A stretch of 64,000 bases of DNA, taken from the NCBI GenBank assembly GCA_028821405.1, contig JAPPGK010000107.1:116667-180666 (forward strand). The letters are read 5' to 3'. A program made the position numbers and the translations under genes. The notes under the pieces are model-generated. The model had not been told where the DNA came from and searched no databases. It saw only the letters and a program-made list of their open reading frames with translations. This document shows, in pieces, positions 25,497 through 34,046 of this stretch. The first letter of the stretch is position 1; the number at the start of each line of letters is the position of its first letter. Source of the DNA: Gammaproteobacteria bacterium (GTDB lineage: Bacteria > Pseudomonadota > Gammaproteobacteria > Pseudomonadales > Azotimanducaceae).

Positions 25497-26285
25497 TCAA
25501 CGGTTGAACTTCGGTTCCCGCTTCTCGAGGAAGGCCGCAACTGCCTCGGCATGGTCCGGTTGGCGTCGGGCGATCTGGTCGCGCAATCCCTCGCGTTCCA
25601 TCACGGCGTCGAGATCGTCCTCCATCGGGTTCTTGCGCAGCAGTTCCTTGATCATCATCACCGCCCGTGTCGGGTTGTTGGCGATTTCCTCGGCCTTGGC
25701 GATGGCGGTGGGCAGCAGGTCGTCGGGTGCGGTGACCGCGCTCACCAGGCCCATTCGCTTCGCCTCGTCGGCGGGCACCATGCGGCCGGTCAGGCACATC
25801 TCCGTGGCGTTGCCGAGACCGATGAGTTGGGCGAGAAGATGGGTTGAACCGAGTTCGGGCATCAGTCCCATCTTGATGAAGCGGATGCTCAAGTTGGCGC
25901 TCGTGGACGCGATGCGCACATCGCAGGGCAGGATCATCGTCAAGCCGACGCCCACCGCGTAGCCGTTGATGGCGGCGATGGTGGGCTTCGATTGACGGAT
26001 GAAGTGGGTCATGTTGGCACCGCCGCGACTCAGTTGTTCGCCCTCGCCTTGGCGGTTGGTCTCGACGCGCTTGGCGAAGTTGCCGACATCGGCCCCGGCG
26101 CAGAACGCTCGGCCTTCGCCCGTCAGGACGATGGCGCCTATGCCGTCGTCGGCGTTCCAGGCGGTCATCGCGTCGATGATCTCGCCGGACATGGTAGCCG
26201 TCCAGGCGTTTAGCTTGCGCGGACGGTTCAGTCGGATGATGCCGACGCGGTCGCGCGTTTCGGTCAGGATTTCTTCGTAGGCCAT
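25497..26285 (-). CDS. Enoyl-CoA hydratase (crotonase) family protein
   Basis: Standard-length crotonase of 262 residues. LNRPRKLNAWTATMSGEII near 19-37, GEGRAFCAGADVGNFAKR near 57-74 and INGYAVGVGLTMILPCDVRIAS near 105-126 form the CoA and oxyanion sites. KMGLMPELGSTHLLAQLIG matches the enoyl-CoA hydratase/isomerase active-site strip, with Glu where hydratases carry it. The ATG at 26285 is preceded by AGGAAC. The CoA-transferase gene ends 17 bases upstream, so the CoA-transferase could activate an acid that this enzyme then processes. Confidence 0.9.
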   Translation of the reverse strand: MAYEEILTETRDRVGIIRLNRPRKLNAWTATMSGEIIDAMTAWNADDGIGAIVLTGEGRAFCAGADVGNFAKRVETNRQGEGEQLSRGGANMTHFIRQSKPTIAAINGYAVGVGLTMILPCDVRIASTSANLSIRFIKMGLMPELGSTHLLAQLIGLGNATEMCLTGRMVPADEAKRMGLVSAVTAPDDLLPTAIAKAEEIANNPTRAVMMIKELLRKNPMEDDLDAVMEREGLRDQIARRQPDHAEAVAAFLEKREPKFNR

Positions 26286-26301
26286 TGATTTGTTCCTTGA
26301 T

Positions 26302-27489
26302 TCAGATCGTCTTCTGTTCACGCAATACCGCGAGTTCGGCGTCGCCGATGCCGATCTCGCGCAGTACCTCCTCCGTGTGGGCACCGAGTTCCGGTGCGGT
26401 TGCCCCCGGTGCGAGCGGTGTCTCGCTCATGCGGATCGGCGTTCCCACGACCTGAACAGCTTCGCCTTCGTCGTTGCCCGCTTCCGCGAAATAGCCGTTG
26501 TCCCAGGCACCTGTATCGTCGAGTACCTGCCGGTGGTTCCTGACGGGAGCGTAACGGACTCCAGCTTCGCGCAGTACCCGGCACCAGTGTTCGGTCGGCT
26601 GCATCTTGAACGCGGCCGCGAGTTGGTCGATTAGCCAGTCGAAGGCGTCATGGACCGCGACGTCCTGCAGTCGGTCATCCAGGGTCAGGTCGGGCCTGCC
26701 GACGGCGATGAAGAAGGCGTCGCGGGCGTGCGGCGGCACGCCGGGAATCGCGATCCAGCCGTCGGCGGTCTCGAATATCCCGTAGACCCCTTTGATCAGC
26801 GAGTGGCCGTCGTTCGCCCGCCTTGCGGGCTCGTTGGTCAACATGAGATGCGTGAATTCCGTGGCCTGCGCCCAGATCTGCCCGCCGAGAAGCGATGCTT
26901 CGACGCGTTGCCCGCGGCCCGTCGCCGCGCGGGCGTGCAGCGCGGCCAGGATACCCGCGGCGAGGTTCAGCGATGCGATGTGGTCGGCAACGAAAACTCC
27001 GACGGGGGAGGGTGCGTCCTGGTCGCGCCCAATCGTGCTGATGAGCCCACCCGCTGCCTGTCCCGCGAGGTCGGCGCCTTCCCGATCGGCGTCGGGCCCG
27101 ACCGGGCCGAAGGTGCTGCCCTGGGCACAAATGATGCCGGGGTTGATTTCGGCCAGGTCGTCGTAGCCGATGTCCCAGGTCTCCAGGGTGCCGGGTTTGA
27201 AGTTGCTGACGAAGACGTCCGCGTCCCTCGCGAGCGTCTTGAAGATTCCGGCGCCGCGTGGATGGCGTAGATCCAGCGCCACGCTGCGCTTGCCGCGGTT
27301 GCACGCGGTGTAGACGGCGCTGCGTGGGTCGTCGGGGCCGACGTGGATGTACCGTCCCTGGTCTCCCAAGCCCGGCAGTTCGATCTTGATCACGTCGGCA
27401 CCCATGTCGGCGAGCAGCGCCGCCGCCTGCGGGCCTTGGATGAGAAGACCGGCTTCGAGAACGCGTATGCCGTCGAGCGGCCCCGGCAA
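26302..27489 (-). CDS. CaiB/BaiF family (class III) CoA-transferase
   Basis: A 395-residue class III CoA-transferase that moves CoA between acids by way of an enzyme-bound anhydride. Landmarks are LDGIRVLEAG at the start, GADVIKIELPGLGD near 30-43, NRGKRSVALDLRHPRG, DVFVSNFKPGTLETWDIGYDDL and GVFVADHIASLNLAAGILAALHAR. The expected catalytic Asp is the D of VADH. The start is a TTG at 27489 giving a protein that begins at the conserved PLDGIRVLE block, with GAGG eight bases before it. It stands between PhyH and crotonase genes in a probable catabolic operon and may activate the hydroxylated acid for further breakdown. Confidence 0.92.
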   Translation of the reverse strand: MPGPLDGIRVLEAGLLIQGPQAAALLADMGADVIKIELPGLGDQGRYIHVGPDDPRSAVYTACNRGKRSVALDLRHPRGAGIFKTLARDADVFVSNFKPGTLETWDIGYDDLAEINPGIICAQGSTFGPVGPDADREGADLAGQAAGGLISTIGRDQDAPSPVGVFVADHIASLNLAAGILAALHARAATGRGQRVEASLLGGQIWAQATEFTHLMLTNEPARRANDGHSLIKGVYGIFETADGWIAIPGVPPHARDAFFIAVGRPDLTLDDRLQDVAVHDAFDWLIDQLAAAFKMQPTEHWCRVLREAGVRYAPVRNHRQVLDDTGAWDNGYFAEAGNDEGEAVQVVGTPIRMSETPLAPGATAPELGAHTEEVLREIGIGDAELAVLREQKTI

Positions 27490-27497
27490 CCTGCTAA

Positions 27498-27501
27498 CCT
27501 C
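27498..27501 (-). promoter_or_regulatory. Ribosome binding site that selects a TTG start
   Basis: The minus strand reads GAGG eight bases before the TTG at 27489. No ATG or GTG in frame fits the conserved N-terminus of the CoA-transferase, so this site decides the start. Confidence 0.45.
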
Positions 27502-27513
27502 GACCGACGCCTG

Positions 27514-28746
27514 TCAATAGACCGACCGCGCGGTTGCGGCCTGCTGCCGGACCCGTTCGGTGAGTTCCTTATCGATCCCGATCGCGAACAGGCCCCCCGG
27601 GCCGACGATCTTGTGGACCATGAGCTTTTCGACTTCCTTGCGTTCGCGCTCGGTGACCTGCTGGCAGGCGTCGCTCTCGAGGAAGGCCTTGTAGGTGCCG
27701 CTGGTGTCCATGAACGGCACGATGAACCCGGGGATGAGGGCCTGGATGATGGCGCCGCGTTTCTCATCGGTCTGGTTCATGCCGGCCCGGTGCCAGGTTC
27801 GGGCATCGTAGAGGACGATCGTGCCGGCAGGGGCTTCGATGACGTCGGCGTCGGGACCGGCATAGGGGAGGCCGAATTCGGCGCGGTGGCCTCGCCGGTA
27901 GGTATGGGTCGAAATGCCCCACTCCCTGGGGGGCGGCTTGTTGGAGGCGTGGCTGCCGAGTTTGAACAGCGTGGCGCCGTTCTCCTTGGTGAAGTCTGAG
28001 ACGCAGACGTTGCGCTGCATGCCGAGCACGAGGTCGCCGGACGGCACGGGAATCCGGTCGCCGGTACCCCAAAGATAGGGGAAGTCGTTGTGCCAACCCT
28101 GGACTTCGCGTTTACCGTCGTCCCGGGTCAACGCCGAGACGCCCGGCGAGTGGCCGAGCCGGATGTCCCGTGTGTGCATGTACTCCCGGGTGAGCCAAAG
28201 CGACACGGGTTCGACGCTGACCTTGGCGACCGCGGGATCTTGGGCCAGCGGCGCTTGGCGCACGGGCTCGCGCTCGGCATAGGCGTCCACGCAGCCGACC
28301 CGTTGCAGACCGTCCACGACGCGCGGCGGCAATATGCATGCGAGCGCGACCCATCCCTGTCTATCGAGCATCTCGAGGTACTCGGAGGGGAGCTTCTCCG
28401 GCCCGTGGCCAATGTGGAATGTACCCGGCGACTCGCCGTTGCCCCACGAACCGTCCGCCGCTACGGGCGACTCGTTTAGCCGTAACCCCGTCGCGGCGTC
28501 CAGCGTGGTCGTGTCCGACTGGAGGCTCAAGTCCGTCGCGACGTGCTTGAAGCCGTTGTCCGAGACGTCCCAGATCGCGGCGTCGTCGACGTGTCCCTGC
28601 ACGCCGAGGGTCTTGCCGTCGGTGGTCGCAAGCCAGTCGCCGTTGGCATCGGTCAAGTAGCTGAAATGGTGCTCGGGCCTTGCGACGGTGATGACGCGCG
28701 GGTTGTATTCGTCCGCGTTCGTTCTCGGTTCGGTACTCGCCAGCAC
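27514..28746 (-). CDS. Phytanoyl-CoA dioxygenase (PhyH) family protein
   Basis: Predicted Fe(II)/2-oxoglutarate oxygenase of 410 residues with an intact triad: H219-x-D221 in GWHNDFPYLWG, distal H319 in RTWHRAG, and R330 for 2-oxoglutarate. The first 110 residues lie outside the usual PhyH core and show no recognised domain. The start is a GTG at 28746 with a G-rich stretch upstream, and the true start may differ. The gene sits between an amidohydrolase gene and a CoA-transferase gene, so oxidation of an acid before CoA activation is a fair guess. Confidence 0.85.
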   Translation of the reverse strand: MLASTEPRTNADEYNPRVITVARPEHHFSYLTDANGDWLATTDGKTLGVQGHVDDAAIWDVSDNGFKHVATDLSLQSDTTTLDAATGLRLNESPVAADGSWGNGESPGTFHIGHGPEKLPSEYLEMLDRQGWVALACILPPRVVDGLQRVGCVDAYAEREPVRQAPLAQDPAVAKVSVEPVSLWLTREYMHTRDIRLGHSPGVSALTRDDGKREVQGWHNDFPYLWGTGDRIPVPSGDLVLGMQRNVCVSDFTKENGATLFKLGSHASNKPPPREWGISTHTYRRGHRAEFGLPYAGPDADVIEAPAGTIVLYDARTWHRAGMNQTDEKRGAIIQALIPGFIVPFMDTSGTYKAFLESDACQQVTERERKEVEKLMVHKIVGPGGLFAIGIDKELTERVRQQAATARSVY

Positions 28747-28800
28747 GTTGCCGCCCCCCTCGTGGTCGTAGCAGGGCAGTATACCCGTGCGTGTCGAACC

Positions 28801-29805
28801 CTATAGCCGATACACCCGAGCCGCCGTACCGTAGAACATGGCGTGCTTCTCGTCCTCGCTGAACTCGGCGGCGATCTTCTTCATGCCGTTCCACATGACG
28901 TGGTAGGCGATCGAGAGCTTGTCGACCGGGAAGTTGCTTTCGAACATGCAGCGGTCCGGTCCGAAGCACTCGATGGTGTGCAGGTAGTAGCGCCGCTGGG
29001 CTTCGACGAACTCGTCGGAGGTGGGCGGCATGTCGCGCTTGTCCCAGCCGAAGCCATTGTCGGGCATCGCGAGGCCGCCGAGTTTGGCAACGACGTTGGG
29101 ACACTCGGCGATGGCGGCCATGTCCTCCTTCCACTGCGCGAAGATTTCCTGGCGCCTGCCGGCGTAGGCGCCGACGCCGAGCGGCGTGCCGAAGTGGTCG
29201 AGGACCATGGTGGTGTCCGGCACGGCGCGGGCGAGGGCAAGGTAGTCGCGGTTCTGGTGGAAGAAGTGCCAGGTGTCGTAGGTGTAGCCGAGTTGCCCCA
29301 GTCGGCGCATGCCAGTGCGGAAGTCCGCCTCGCCGTAGGGACAGGGTTGTCCGCGACCGGCGTTGGTGAGCGTGCCGGTGGTGTCGTGGGGACCCGCGTG
29401 GCGGATCCCGCGGAACAGGCCGTTGCCGGCTTCTTCGTGCGCCGCCAGTACCTCCTCGACCGCGTCGCCGAGGAGCAGGTTGGCGTGACTCACGATCCCG
29501 GCGATGGTCGCCGCACCCTCCCGTTTGGCGCTCTCGGCCGCGACACCGGCGATGAACTCGGTCTCGCCGATGGGGCGCAGGTGTTCGGGACCTTCCTGCC
29601 GGTAGCCCGAGCGGCAGTCGATGAACACCGTCTTTTCGATGTTGTGACCGGACTCCGTGTCCTCCCAGAGATCCCCCAGCACGTAGGTGCCCCACATCGA
29701 CGTCGTCGCCCAAAGATGGTGGTGGGGATCGATGACGGGACGTTCGGGATCGACGATTTCCTCCTGGACCGCGGCGTACCATTCCGGGGTGCGTGGTGCT
29801 GGCAT
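28801..29805 (-). CDS. Amidohydrolase 2 family metal-dependent hydrolase
   Basis: TIM-barrel hydrolase of 334 residues. PVIDPHHHLW near the N-terminus is the metal-binding strand-one motif. FRGIRHAG, VLDHFGTPLG, KLGGLAM and MFESNFPVDK mark later strands, the final Asp being the catalytic one. This subgroup includes lactonases, dicarboxylic lactone hydrolases and decarboxylases. The ATG at 29805 is chosen over an earlier start because AGGAG lies seven bases before it. It is the first gene of the minus-strand operon that runs to 23367, and the cupin gene starts divergently 117 bases away, so the gap holds both promoters. Confidence 0.9.
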   Translation of the reverse strand: MPAPRTPEWYAAVQEEIVDPERPVIDPHHHLWATTSMWGTYVLGDLWEDTESGHNIEKTVFIDCRSGYRQEGPEHLRPIGETEFIAGVAAESAKREGAATIAGIVSHANLLLGDAVEEVLAAHEEAGNGLFRGIRHAGPHDTTGTLTNAGRGQPCPYGEADFRTGMRRLGQLGYTYDTWHFFHQNRDYLALARAVPDTTMVLDHFGTPLGVGAYAGRRQEIFAQWKEDMAAIAECPNVVAKLGGLAMPDNGFGWDKRDMPPTSDEFVEAQRRYYLHTIECFGPDRCMFESNFPVDKLSIAYHVMWNGMKKIAAEFSEDEKHAMFYGTAARVYRL

Positions 29806-29921
29806 GTGGCCTCTCCTGGGATTGACTTGTGGGTCAGCCGACAATTGTCACCGATTGACGCCGGGCGCGGAATGTCGCGTGTAGACTCCGCATCATCGGG
29901 ACACGGACCGCGGAGCGCCTG

Positions 29922-30317
29922 GTGCGCGTAACCCGCTTCTACACAACCGCGCAAGGCGGGTCGGCCTTCGACGACGTCGAGATCCCCGTTTCCCTCGTGT
30001 CCTCGGACGCCTGGGGCAATGAACTCCGAACGAGCGAGTCGTTCGCCTCGCCCGCCGTACGGGTATTCGAAGCCCCGGTGGGAGCATTCCAGGACTGGCA
30101 CAACGCCCCGCGCCGGCAGTTGTGCATCATGATGCAGGGGATCTGGGAGATCGGCACGACCGACGGCCAGAAACGTCGATGGGGACCGGGGGAGCCCTTC
30201 CTGCCGGACGACGTCAACGGCAAGGGCCATACCAGCGAGGTCATCGAGGGACCGGTGCGGATGGTGTTCGTGCCGCTTCCCGACGATCTCGATCTCGAAG
30301 CCTGGCGGGTACGTTGA
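29922..30317 (+). CDS. Small cupin-like protein
   Basis: A 131-residue protein starting with GTG. The segment FQDWHNAPRRQLCIMMQGIWEIGTTDGQKRRWGPGEPFLPDDVNGKGHTSEV has the order of strands and the spacing of a single-domain cupin, with His, Gln and a late His as possible metal ligands. It might bind or modify a small molecule, or it may not be an enzyme. The TPR gene starts one base after its stop, and the run of same-strand genes continues to 34030, suggesting an operon. Confidence 0.75.
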   Translation: MRVTRFYTTAQGGSAFDDVEIPVSLVSSDAWGNELRTSESFASPAVRVFEAPVGAFQDWHNAPRRQLCIMMQGIWEIGTTDGQKRRWGPGEPFLPDDVNGKGHTSEVIEGPVRMVFVPLPDDLDLEAWRVR

Positions 30318-30318
30318 C

Positions 30319-30864
30319 GTGTTCGACCCTGCTTCGCGCATCGATCTGGCGCTCACGGCGATGAACGCCGAATTGCCCACCGCCACGCCGGAGCTCGACG
30401 CGTTGTTCGCCAAGCTGCGCGCGGCCCGGGAGAACGCCGAACGCCGGGCAACAACACAGCGCATCTGGTCCGTCTGGTGTTCCCACGCGGATGCCGCCGC
30501 TGCCGAGGCCATGCGGACGGTGGTGGGGGCATTCGATTCCGGCGAACTTGACCACGTCGGGGATACCCTGGACCGGATGGTCGATCGCTGGCCGGACTGG
30601 GCGGAGGCCTGGAACAAGCGGGCCACGCTGCGCTTCGTTGAGGATCGCCACACGGAGAGCCTCGACGACATCGCCCGAACCCTGGAGCGGGAACCACGCC
30701 ACTTCGGCGCGCTTTCGGGGCTGGGCCAGATCTGTCTCGGCCACGGCGACCTCACCTCTGCGCTGTTGGCCTTCGAGCGCGTGTTGAGCATCGATCCCGG
30801 CGTCCGGGAGGTGCGCCACGCCGTCGCCATGCTCAGGGAGCGTGCGCAACCGACGATTCACTGA
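30319..30864 (+). CDS. TPR-repeat protein
   Basis: A 181-residue helical protein starting with GTG directly after the cupin stop. Tetratricopeptide units are visible near residues 85-160 (DWAEAWNKRATLRFVEDRHT, HFGALSGLGQICLGHGDLTSALLAFERVLSIDP). No signal peptide is seen, so it is likely cytoplasmic. Similar short TPR proteins occur in many proteobacteria with no assigned role. Its coupling to the cupin gene and its position before a PhyH-HEAT gene give two repeat-scaffold proteins in one gene string. Confidence 0.8.
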   Translation: MFDPASRIDLALTAMNAELPTATPELDALFAKLRAARENAERRATTQRIWSVWCSHADAAAAEAMRTVVGAFDSGELDHVGDTLDRMVDRWPDWAEAWNKRATLRFVEDRHTESLDDIARTLEREPRHFGALSGLGQICLGHGDLTSALLAFERVLSIDPGVREVRHAVAMLRERAQPTIH

Positions 30865-30916
30865 GAATTCACTGAGACGGCGTGACGATCGCCATCGGTT
30901 GACGGATAATCGACCG

Positions 30917-32368
30917 ATGCGCGCCTACCCCTTGGAAGCCCGCCGACACAACGCCGGCCGTGCCAACGTTCCGCTTACCGCCGAGCAACTCCGGGAGTTC
31001 GTTGCGCGCGGTTTCCTAACGCTCAAGTCGTCGTTGCCCGAAAGCTACCACCGGGTCATCTTCGAACGGTTCGACGAGTTGTCGGAAGGAATCGGGCATT
31101 TCGGCAACAACCTGCTGCCGCTCATCCCGGAATTGAACGAGTTCTTCGAGGATCCGGTGGTGAAGGGCGCATTGACGAGCGTGGTCGGCGAGGGCTATTC
31201 GATGCACGCGCACCGGGCCCTGCACAAGAACCCGCCGGGCAGCGACGAGCAGGGATTCCACAAGGACAGCTACTGGGGCTATGTCCGCCGCGTCCGCAAC
31301 CATCGGCCGTGGTGGGTGATGATCATGTATTTCCCCCAGGACACCGAATTGGCCAAGGGACCCACGGCGGTGATGGACGGCAGTCAGCACCTCAACCAGC
31401 GGCCCGAGGATTTCTGCCAGGAGGTGCCTATTGCGGGTCCCGCAGGCTCGTTCGTGTTGATCCACTACGACATCTGGCACCGCAAGATGAGGAACCATAC
31501 CGATGCCCGTCGGTATATGTTCAAGTTCGAGTTCGTGCGCTTGCAGCCGCCGGCGCGAGCCGACACCGCGATCCGCTGGCGCAAACCCCGAAGGGCGCCC
31601 GCCCTCGATCTCTCTCCGGTGTGGCGGTCCACCTGGAACTGGCTCACCGGGCAGGGGACTCCTGCCGCGAACGGCAAGGTGGGCGTCGACGACTTGAGTG
31701 CCGACGACGAAGCCGTCGGCATCAACGCCGGCTACGCGCTGGGACTCCACAACCAGACACGCGTTCTGCTCGACGCGCTCGACTCGAATCCCGCGACCCA
31801 CGAGAACAAGCGCCGCTACTCCGACAACGGCCAGATCTGGCGCGAGGACGCCGTGGTGCGCAACGCGGCGCATGGTCTCGTTCAAGTCGGCGACGCGGCG
31901 GTCGCCGGGCTCGTCGATGTGCTCCGCGATGGCACGCCCCGCGGCCGAAAGCACGCCGCGTTTGCCCTGGGCGAGATCGGCGCAGCGCAAGCTGGCGAGG
32001 TATTGATCGATGCCTTGGGGGACGAAGATGTCCATGTCCGGATAGCCGCAGCGGAGGCCCTCGGCATCATCGAACCCACGCCGGCGACGCGCGACGGCCT
32101 GTTGGCGGCATTGGCTGATCCGGCATCCGAGGTCCGTTTCGACGCGGCGCTGTCACTGACCCGGGCTGCGGTCTGCGGTTCCACCGAACTGATGTGCGAG
32201 ACCGTGGCGCCGCTCGAGAGCGCCCTGTTCGACACCAACCGCTACGTCAGCGCCTACGCGGCGGAAACCCTGGAACGAATCGGAACCCGGGAGGCGTTCG
32301 ACGCCTTGGTGCCGTTCCTGCGGACTGCCCGTTGGTGCCCGCACACGGACAACCGCCGACCGTTTTGA
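30917..32368 (+). CDS. PhyH dioxygenase fused to a HEAT-repeat domain
   Basis: A 483-residue protein with two parts. Residues 20-215 are a PhyH-type Fe(II)/2-oxoglutarate oxygenase with H115-K-D117 and a distal H188 in YDIWHRK, and an Arg at 198. After a linker of about 80 residues, residues 300-470 are a run of HEAT or PBS-lyase-like repeats, for example VRNAAHGLVQVGDAAVAGLV, RKHAAFALGEIGAAQAGEVLI and VRIAAAEALGIIEPTPATRD. The repeats should form an alpha-solenoid for protein contacts. The ATG at 30917 gives a protein starting just before the PhyH core. The kinase gene follows four bases after the stop. Other PhyH genes in the window lack this tail. Confidence 0.85.
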   Translation: MRAYPLEARRHNAGRANVPLTAEQLREFVARGFLTLKSSLPESYHRVIFERFDELSEGIGHFGNNLLPLIPELNEFFEDPVVKGALTSVVGEGYSMHAHRALHKNPPGSDEQGFHKDSYWGYVRRVRNHRPWWVMIMYFPQDTELAKGPTAVMDGSQHLNQRPEDFCQEVPIAGPAGSFVLIHYDIWHRKMRNHTDARRYMFKFEFVRLQPPARADTAIRWRKPRRAPALDLSPVWRSTWNWLTGQGTPAANGKVGVDDLSADDEAVGINAGYALGLHNQTRVLLDALDSNPATHENKRRYSDNGQIWREDAVVRNAAHGLVQVGDAAVAGLVDVLRDGTPRGRKHAAFALGEIGAAQAGEVLIDALGDEDVHVRIAAAEALGIIEPTPATRDGLLAALADPASEVRFDAALSLTRAAVCGSTELMCETVAPLESALFDTNRYVSAYAAETLERIGTREAFDALVPFLRTARWCPHTDNRRPF

Positions 32369-32372
32369 CCGC

Positions 32373-32891
32373 GTGTCGGTACGCGGCACCCCTGTTGCGC
32401 TCATCGTCTTGGGTGGCTTGCCCGGCACGGGGAAGTCGACATTGGCGAATGCGCTGGCGGAAAGGCTCGGCGCGATGCATCTTCGCATCGACACGATCGA
32501 ACAGGCCATGCGGGATGCCGGTCAAACCGTTGCCGGGCCGGAGGGCTATCTCGTAGCGCGGGACATCGCCCGGGAGAACCTGCGACTCCGTCTGCCGGTC
32601 ATCGTCGACGCCGTCAATCCCATCGCCTACACGCGCAGGCTTTGGCACGACGTGGCGGCGGGAACGGGCGCGCGTTTGGTCGAGATCGAGCTTGTCTGCA
32701 GCGACAGGACGGAACATCGGCACCGCGTCGAGTCCCGAACCGTCGACATCGACGGATTCAGATTGCCGACCTGGCAGGACGTGTTGGACCGGGAATACGA
32801 GCCCTGGCCGACGGCTGAAGTCGTGGATACGGCGGGGACGAGCGTGGCGGAAGCCCTTGCCGAAGTGGTTCGCCGCCGACGGTTAGACTAG
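32373..32891 (+). CDS. P-loop AAA-type small kinase
   Basis: A 172-residue P-loop protein with the Walker A motif GGLPGTGKST near residues 14-23, then LRIDTIEQAM where zeta-toxin or gluconate-kinase-like enzymes hold the substrate Asp, and DAVNPIAYTRRLW. This pattern fits the AAA_33 group of small kinases that phosphorylate sugars, nucleosides or antibiotics. The GTG start follows the PhyH-HEAT stop by four bases, so translation is likely coupled. The substrate is unknown. Confidence 0.8.
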   Translation: MSVRGTPVALIVLGGLPGTGKSTLANALAERLGAMHLRIDTIEQAMRDAGQTVAGPEGYLVARDIARENLRLRLPVIVDAVNPIAYTRRLWHDVAAGTGARLVEIELVCSDRTEHRHRVESRTVDIDGFRLPTWQDVLDREYEPWPTAEVVDTAGTSVAEALAEVVRRRRLD

Positions 32892-32929
32892 TCGGCTCCA
32901 TTCACTTGACCGGAGGGGGACCGACCGCC

Positions 32930-34030
32930 ATGTCAGACCTCGACTTGATCCAGACCATCGACGCTTTCGAGTCGGAGTACCGCAAGGGGATCGGCACGGT
33001 CCTGCCGCACCGGCCGAGCAAGGAAGCGAACCTGGACAACATCCGCCGTTTCGGCGATGGCGTGGGCGACTACAACCCGCTCTGGCGGGACCAAGCGCAT
33101 GCGGCGGCCAGCCGGTTCGGCATGATCACGGCCCCGCCGCCCTTCCTCTACGGGGTAACGCTTGGTGTCGTGGCCGGCGAGACCGGCGCCATCGACCGCC
33201 GCCGCGTCTCGACCCGGTACCTGCCGGTGAACTACGCCGGTGCCGAGATCGACTTCATCCGCCCCATCTGGCTTGGCGACCGCATCACCGCGCAGGAACA
33301 GGTTGGGGAGACGGTCCGCAAGCAGAGTCGGCGCATCGGCCCGATCAACTTCAACACTGGCCACGTCACGTTCATCAACCAGCGCCAGGAAGTGGTTGCG
33401 ACCATCAACACCCTAATGGTGCGCTACCAGAATACCGGCCACACGATGGAATACGACCGGACCGCGAAGAACGCGGGCGGGGCGCCGGCGGAACCGGTGG
33501 TGGTGCCGGCGGATCCGCTGGTCTGGGAACGCGAGCGTCGGGGTGCCGAAACCCGCTACTGGGAGGATGTCGAGGAAGGCGAGTCCATCCCCTCGCTTCC
33601 CAAGGGCACGTACTCGGTCACCGAGCTATTCCTGTTCACGCACGGCGTGCTGGGTACGGGGCGCAGTGCCCGGGCCGCCTTGGATGCCGAAGGTTCGGCT
33701 GATCTAGGCGGCGGTGGGCGTTTCGACGAGGAACACGCGACCAAGCGCCGCAATATGCCCGGACAGTTCGACTACGGACCGCAGCGGGTCTGCTGGCTGA
33801 GCCAGATCGTCACCGACTGGATGGGCGACGACGGGACGCTGAAGAGGCTCCATGCCTCGATCCGGCACCCCAACGTGGTGGGGGACACCAACACGCTGCA
33901 CGGCGAGGTCGCGAAGAAGATGATCGTCGACGGCGAACATCGGGTGGAGCTTCAGGTCCGCAACGAAAACCAGTCGGGTCTTCCCACGGCGTACGCAACC
34001 GCCACCGTGGCGCTGCCGTCACGCGGCTGA
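32930..34030 (+). CDS. Double-hotdog MaoC-like acyl-CoA dehydratase
   Basis: A 366-residue protein with two hotdog domains: an N-terminal FAS1-like dehydratase domain (about residues 15-165) and a C-terminal MaoC-like domain (about 200-365). FGDGVGDYNPLWRD near 39-52 and the APPPFLYG segment correspond to the substrate-side elements of R-specific enoyl-CoA hydratases. A second set of hydratase-like elements is less clear. It probably hydrates or dehydrates a CoA thioester. The ATG at 32930 has GGAGGGGG upstream and is preferred over an earlier frame start. It ends the plus-strand string that begins at 29922 and converges with a PhyH gene 16 bases away. Confidence 0.85.
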   Translation: MSDLDLIQTIDAFESEYRKGIGTVLPHRPSKEANLDNIRRFGDGVGDYNPLWRDQAHAAASRFGMITAPPPFLYGVTLGVVAGETGAIDRRRVSTRYLPVNYAGAEIDFIRPIWLGDRITAQEQVGETVRKQSRRIGPINFNTGHVTFINQRQEVVATINTLMVRYQNTGHTMEYDRTAKNAGGAPAEPVVVPADPLVWERERRGAETRYWEDVEEGESIPSLPKGTYSVTELFLFTHGVLGTGRSARAALDAEGSADLGGGGRFDEEHATKRRNMPGQFDYGPQRVCWLSQIVTDWMGDDGTLKRLHASIRHPNVVGDTNTLHGEVAKKMIVDGEHRVELQVRNENQSGLPTAYATATVALPSRG

Positions 34031-34046
34031 CACCTTGAGGTGCTCG

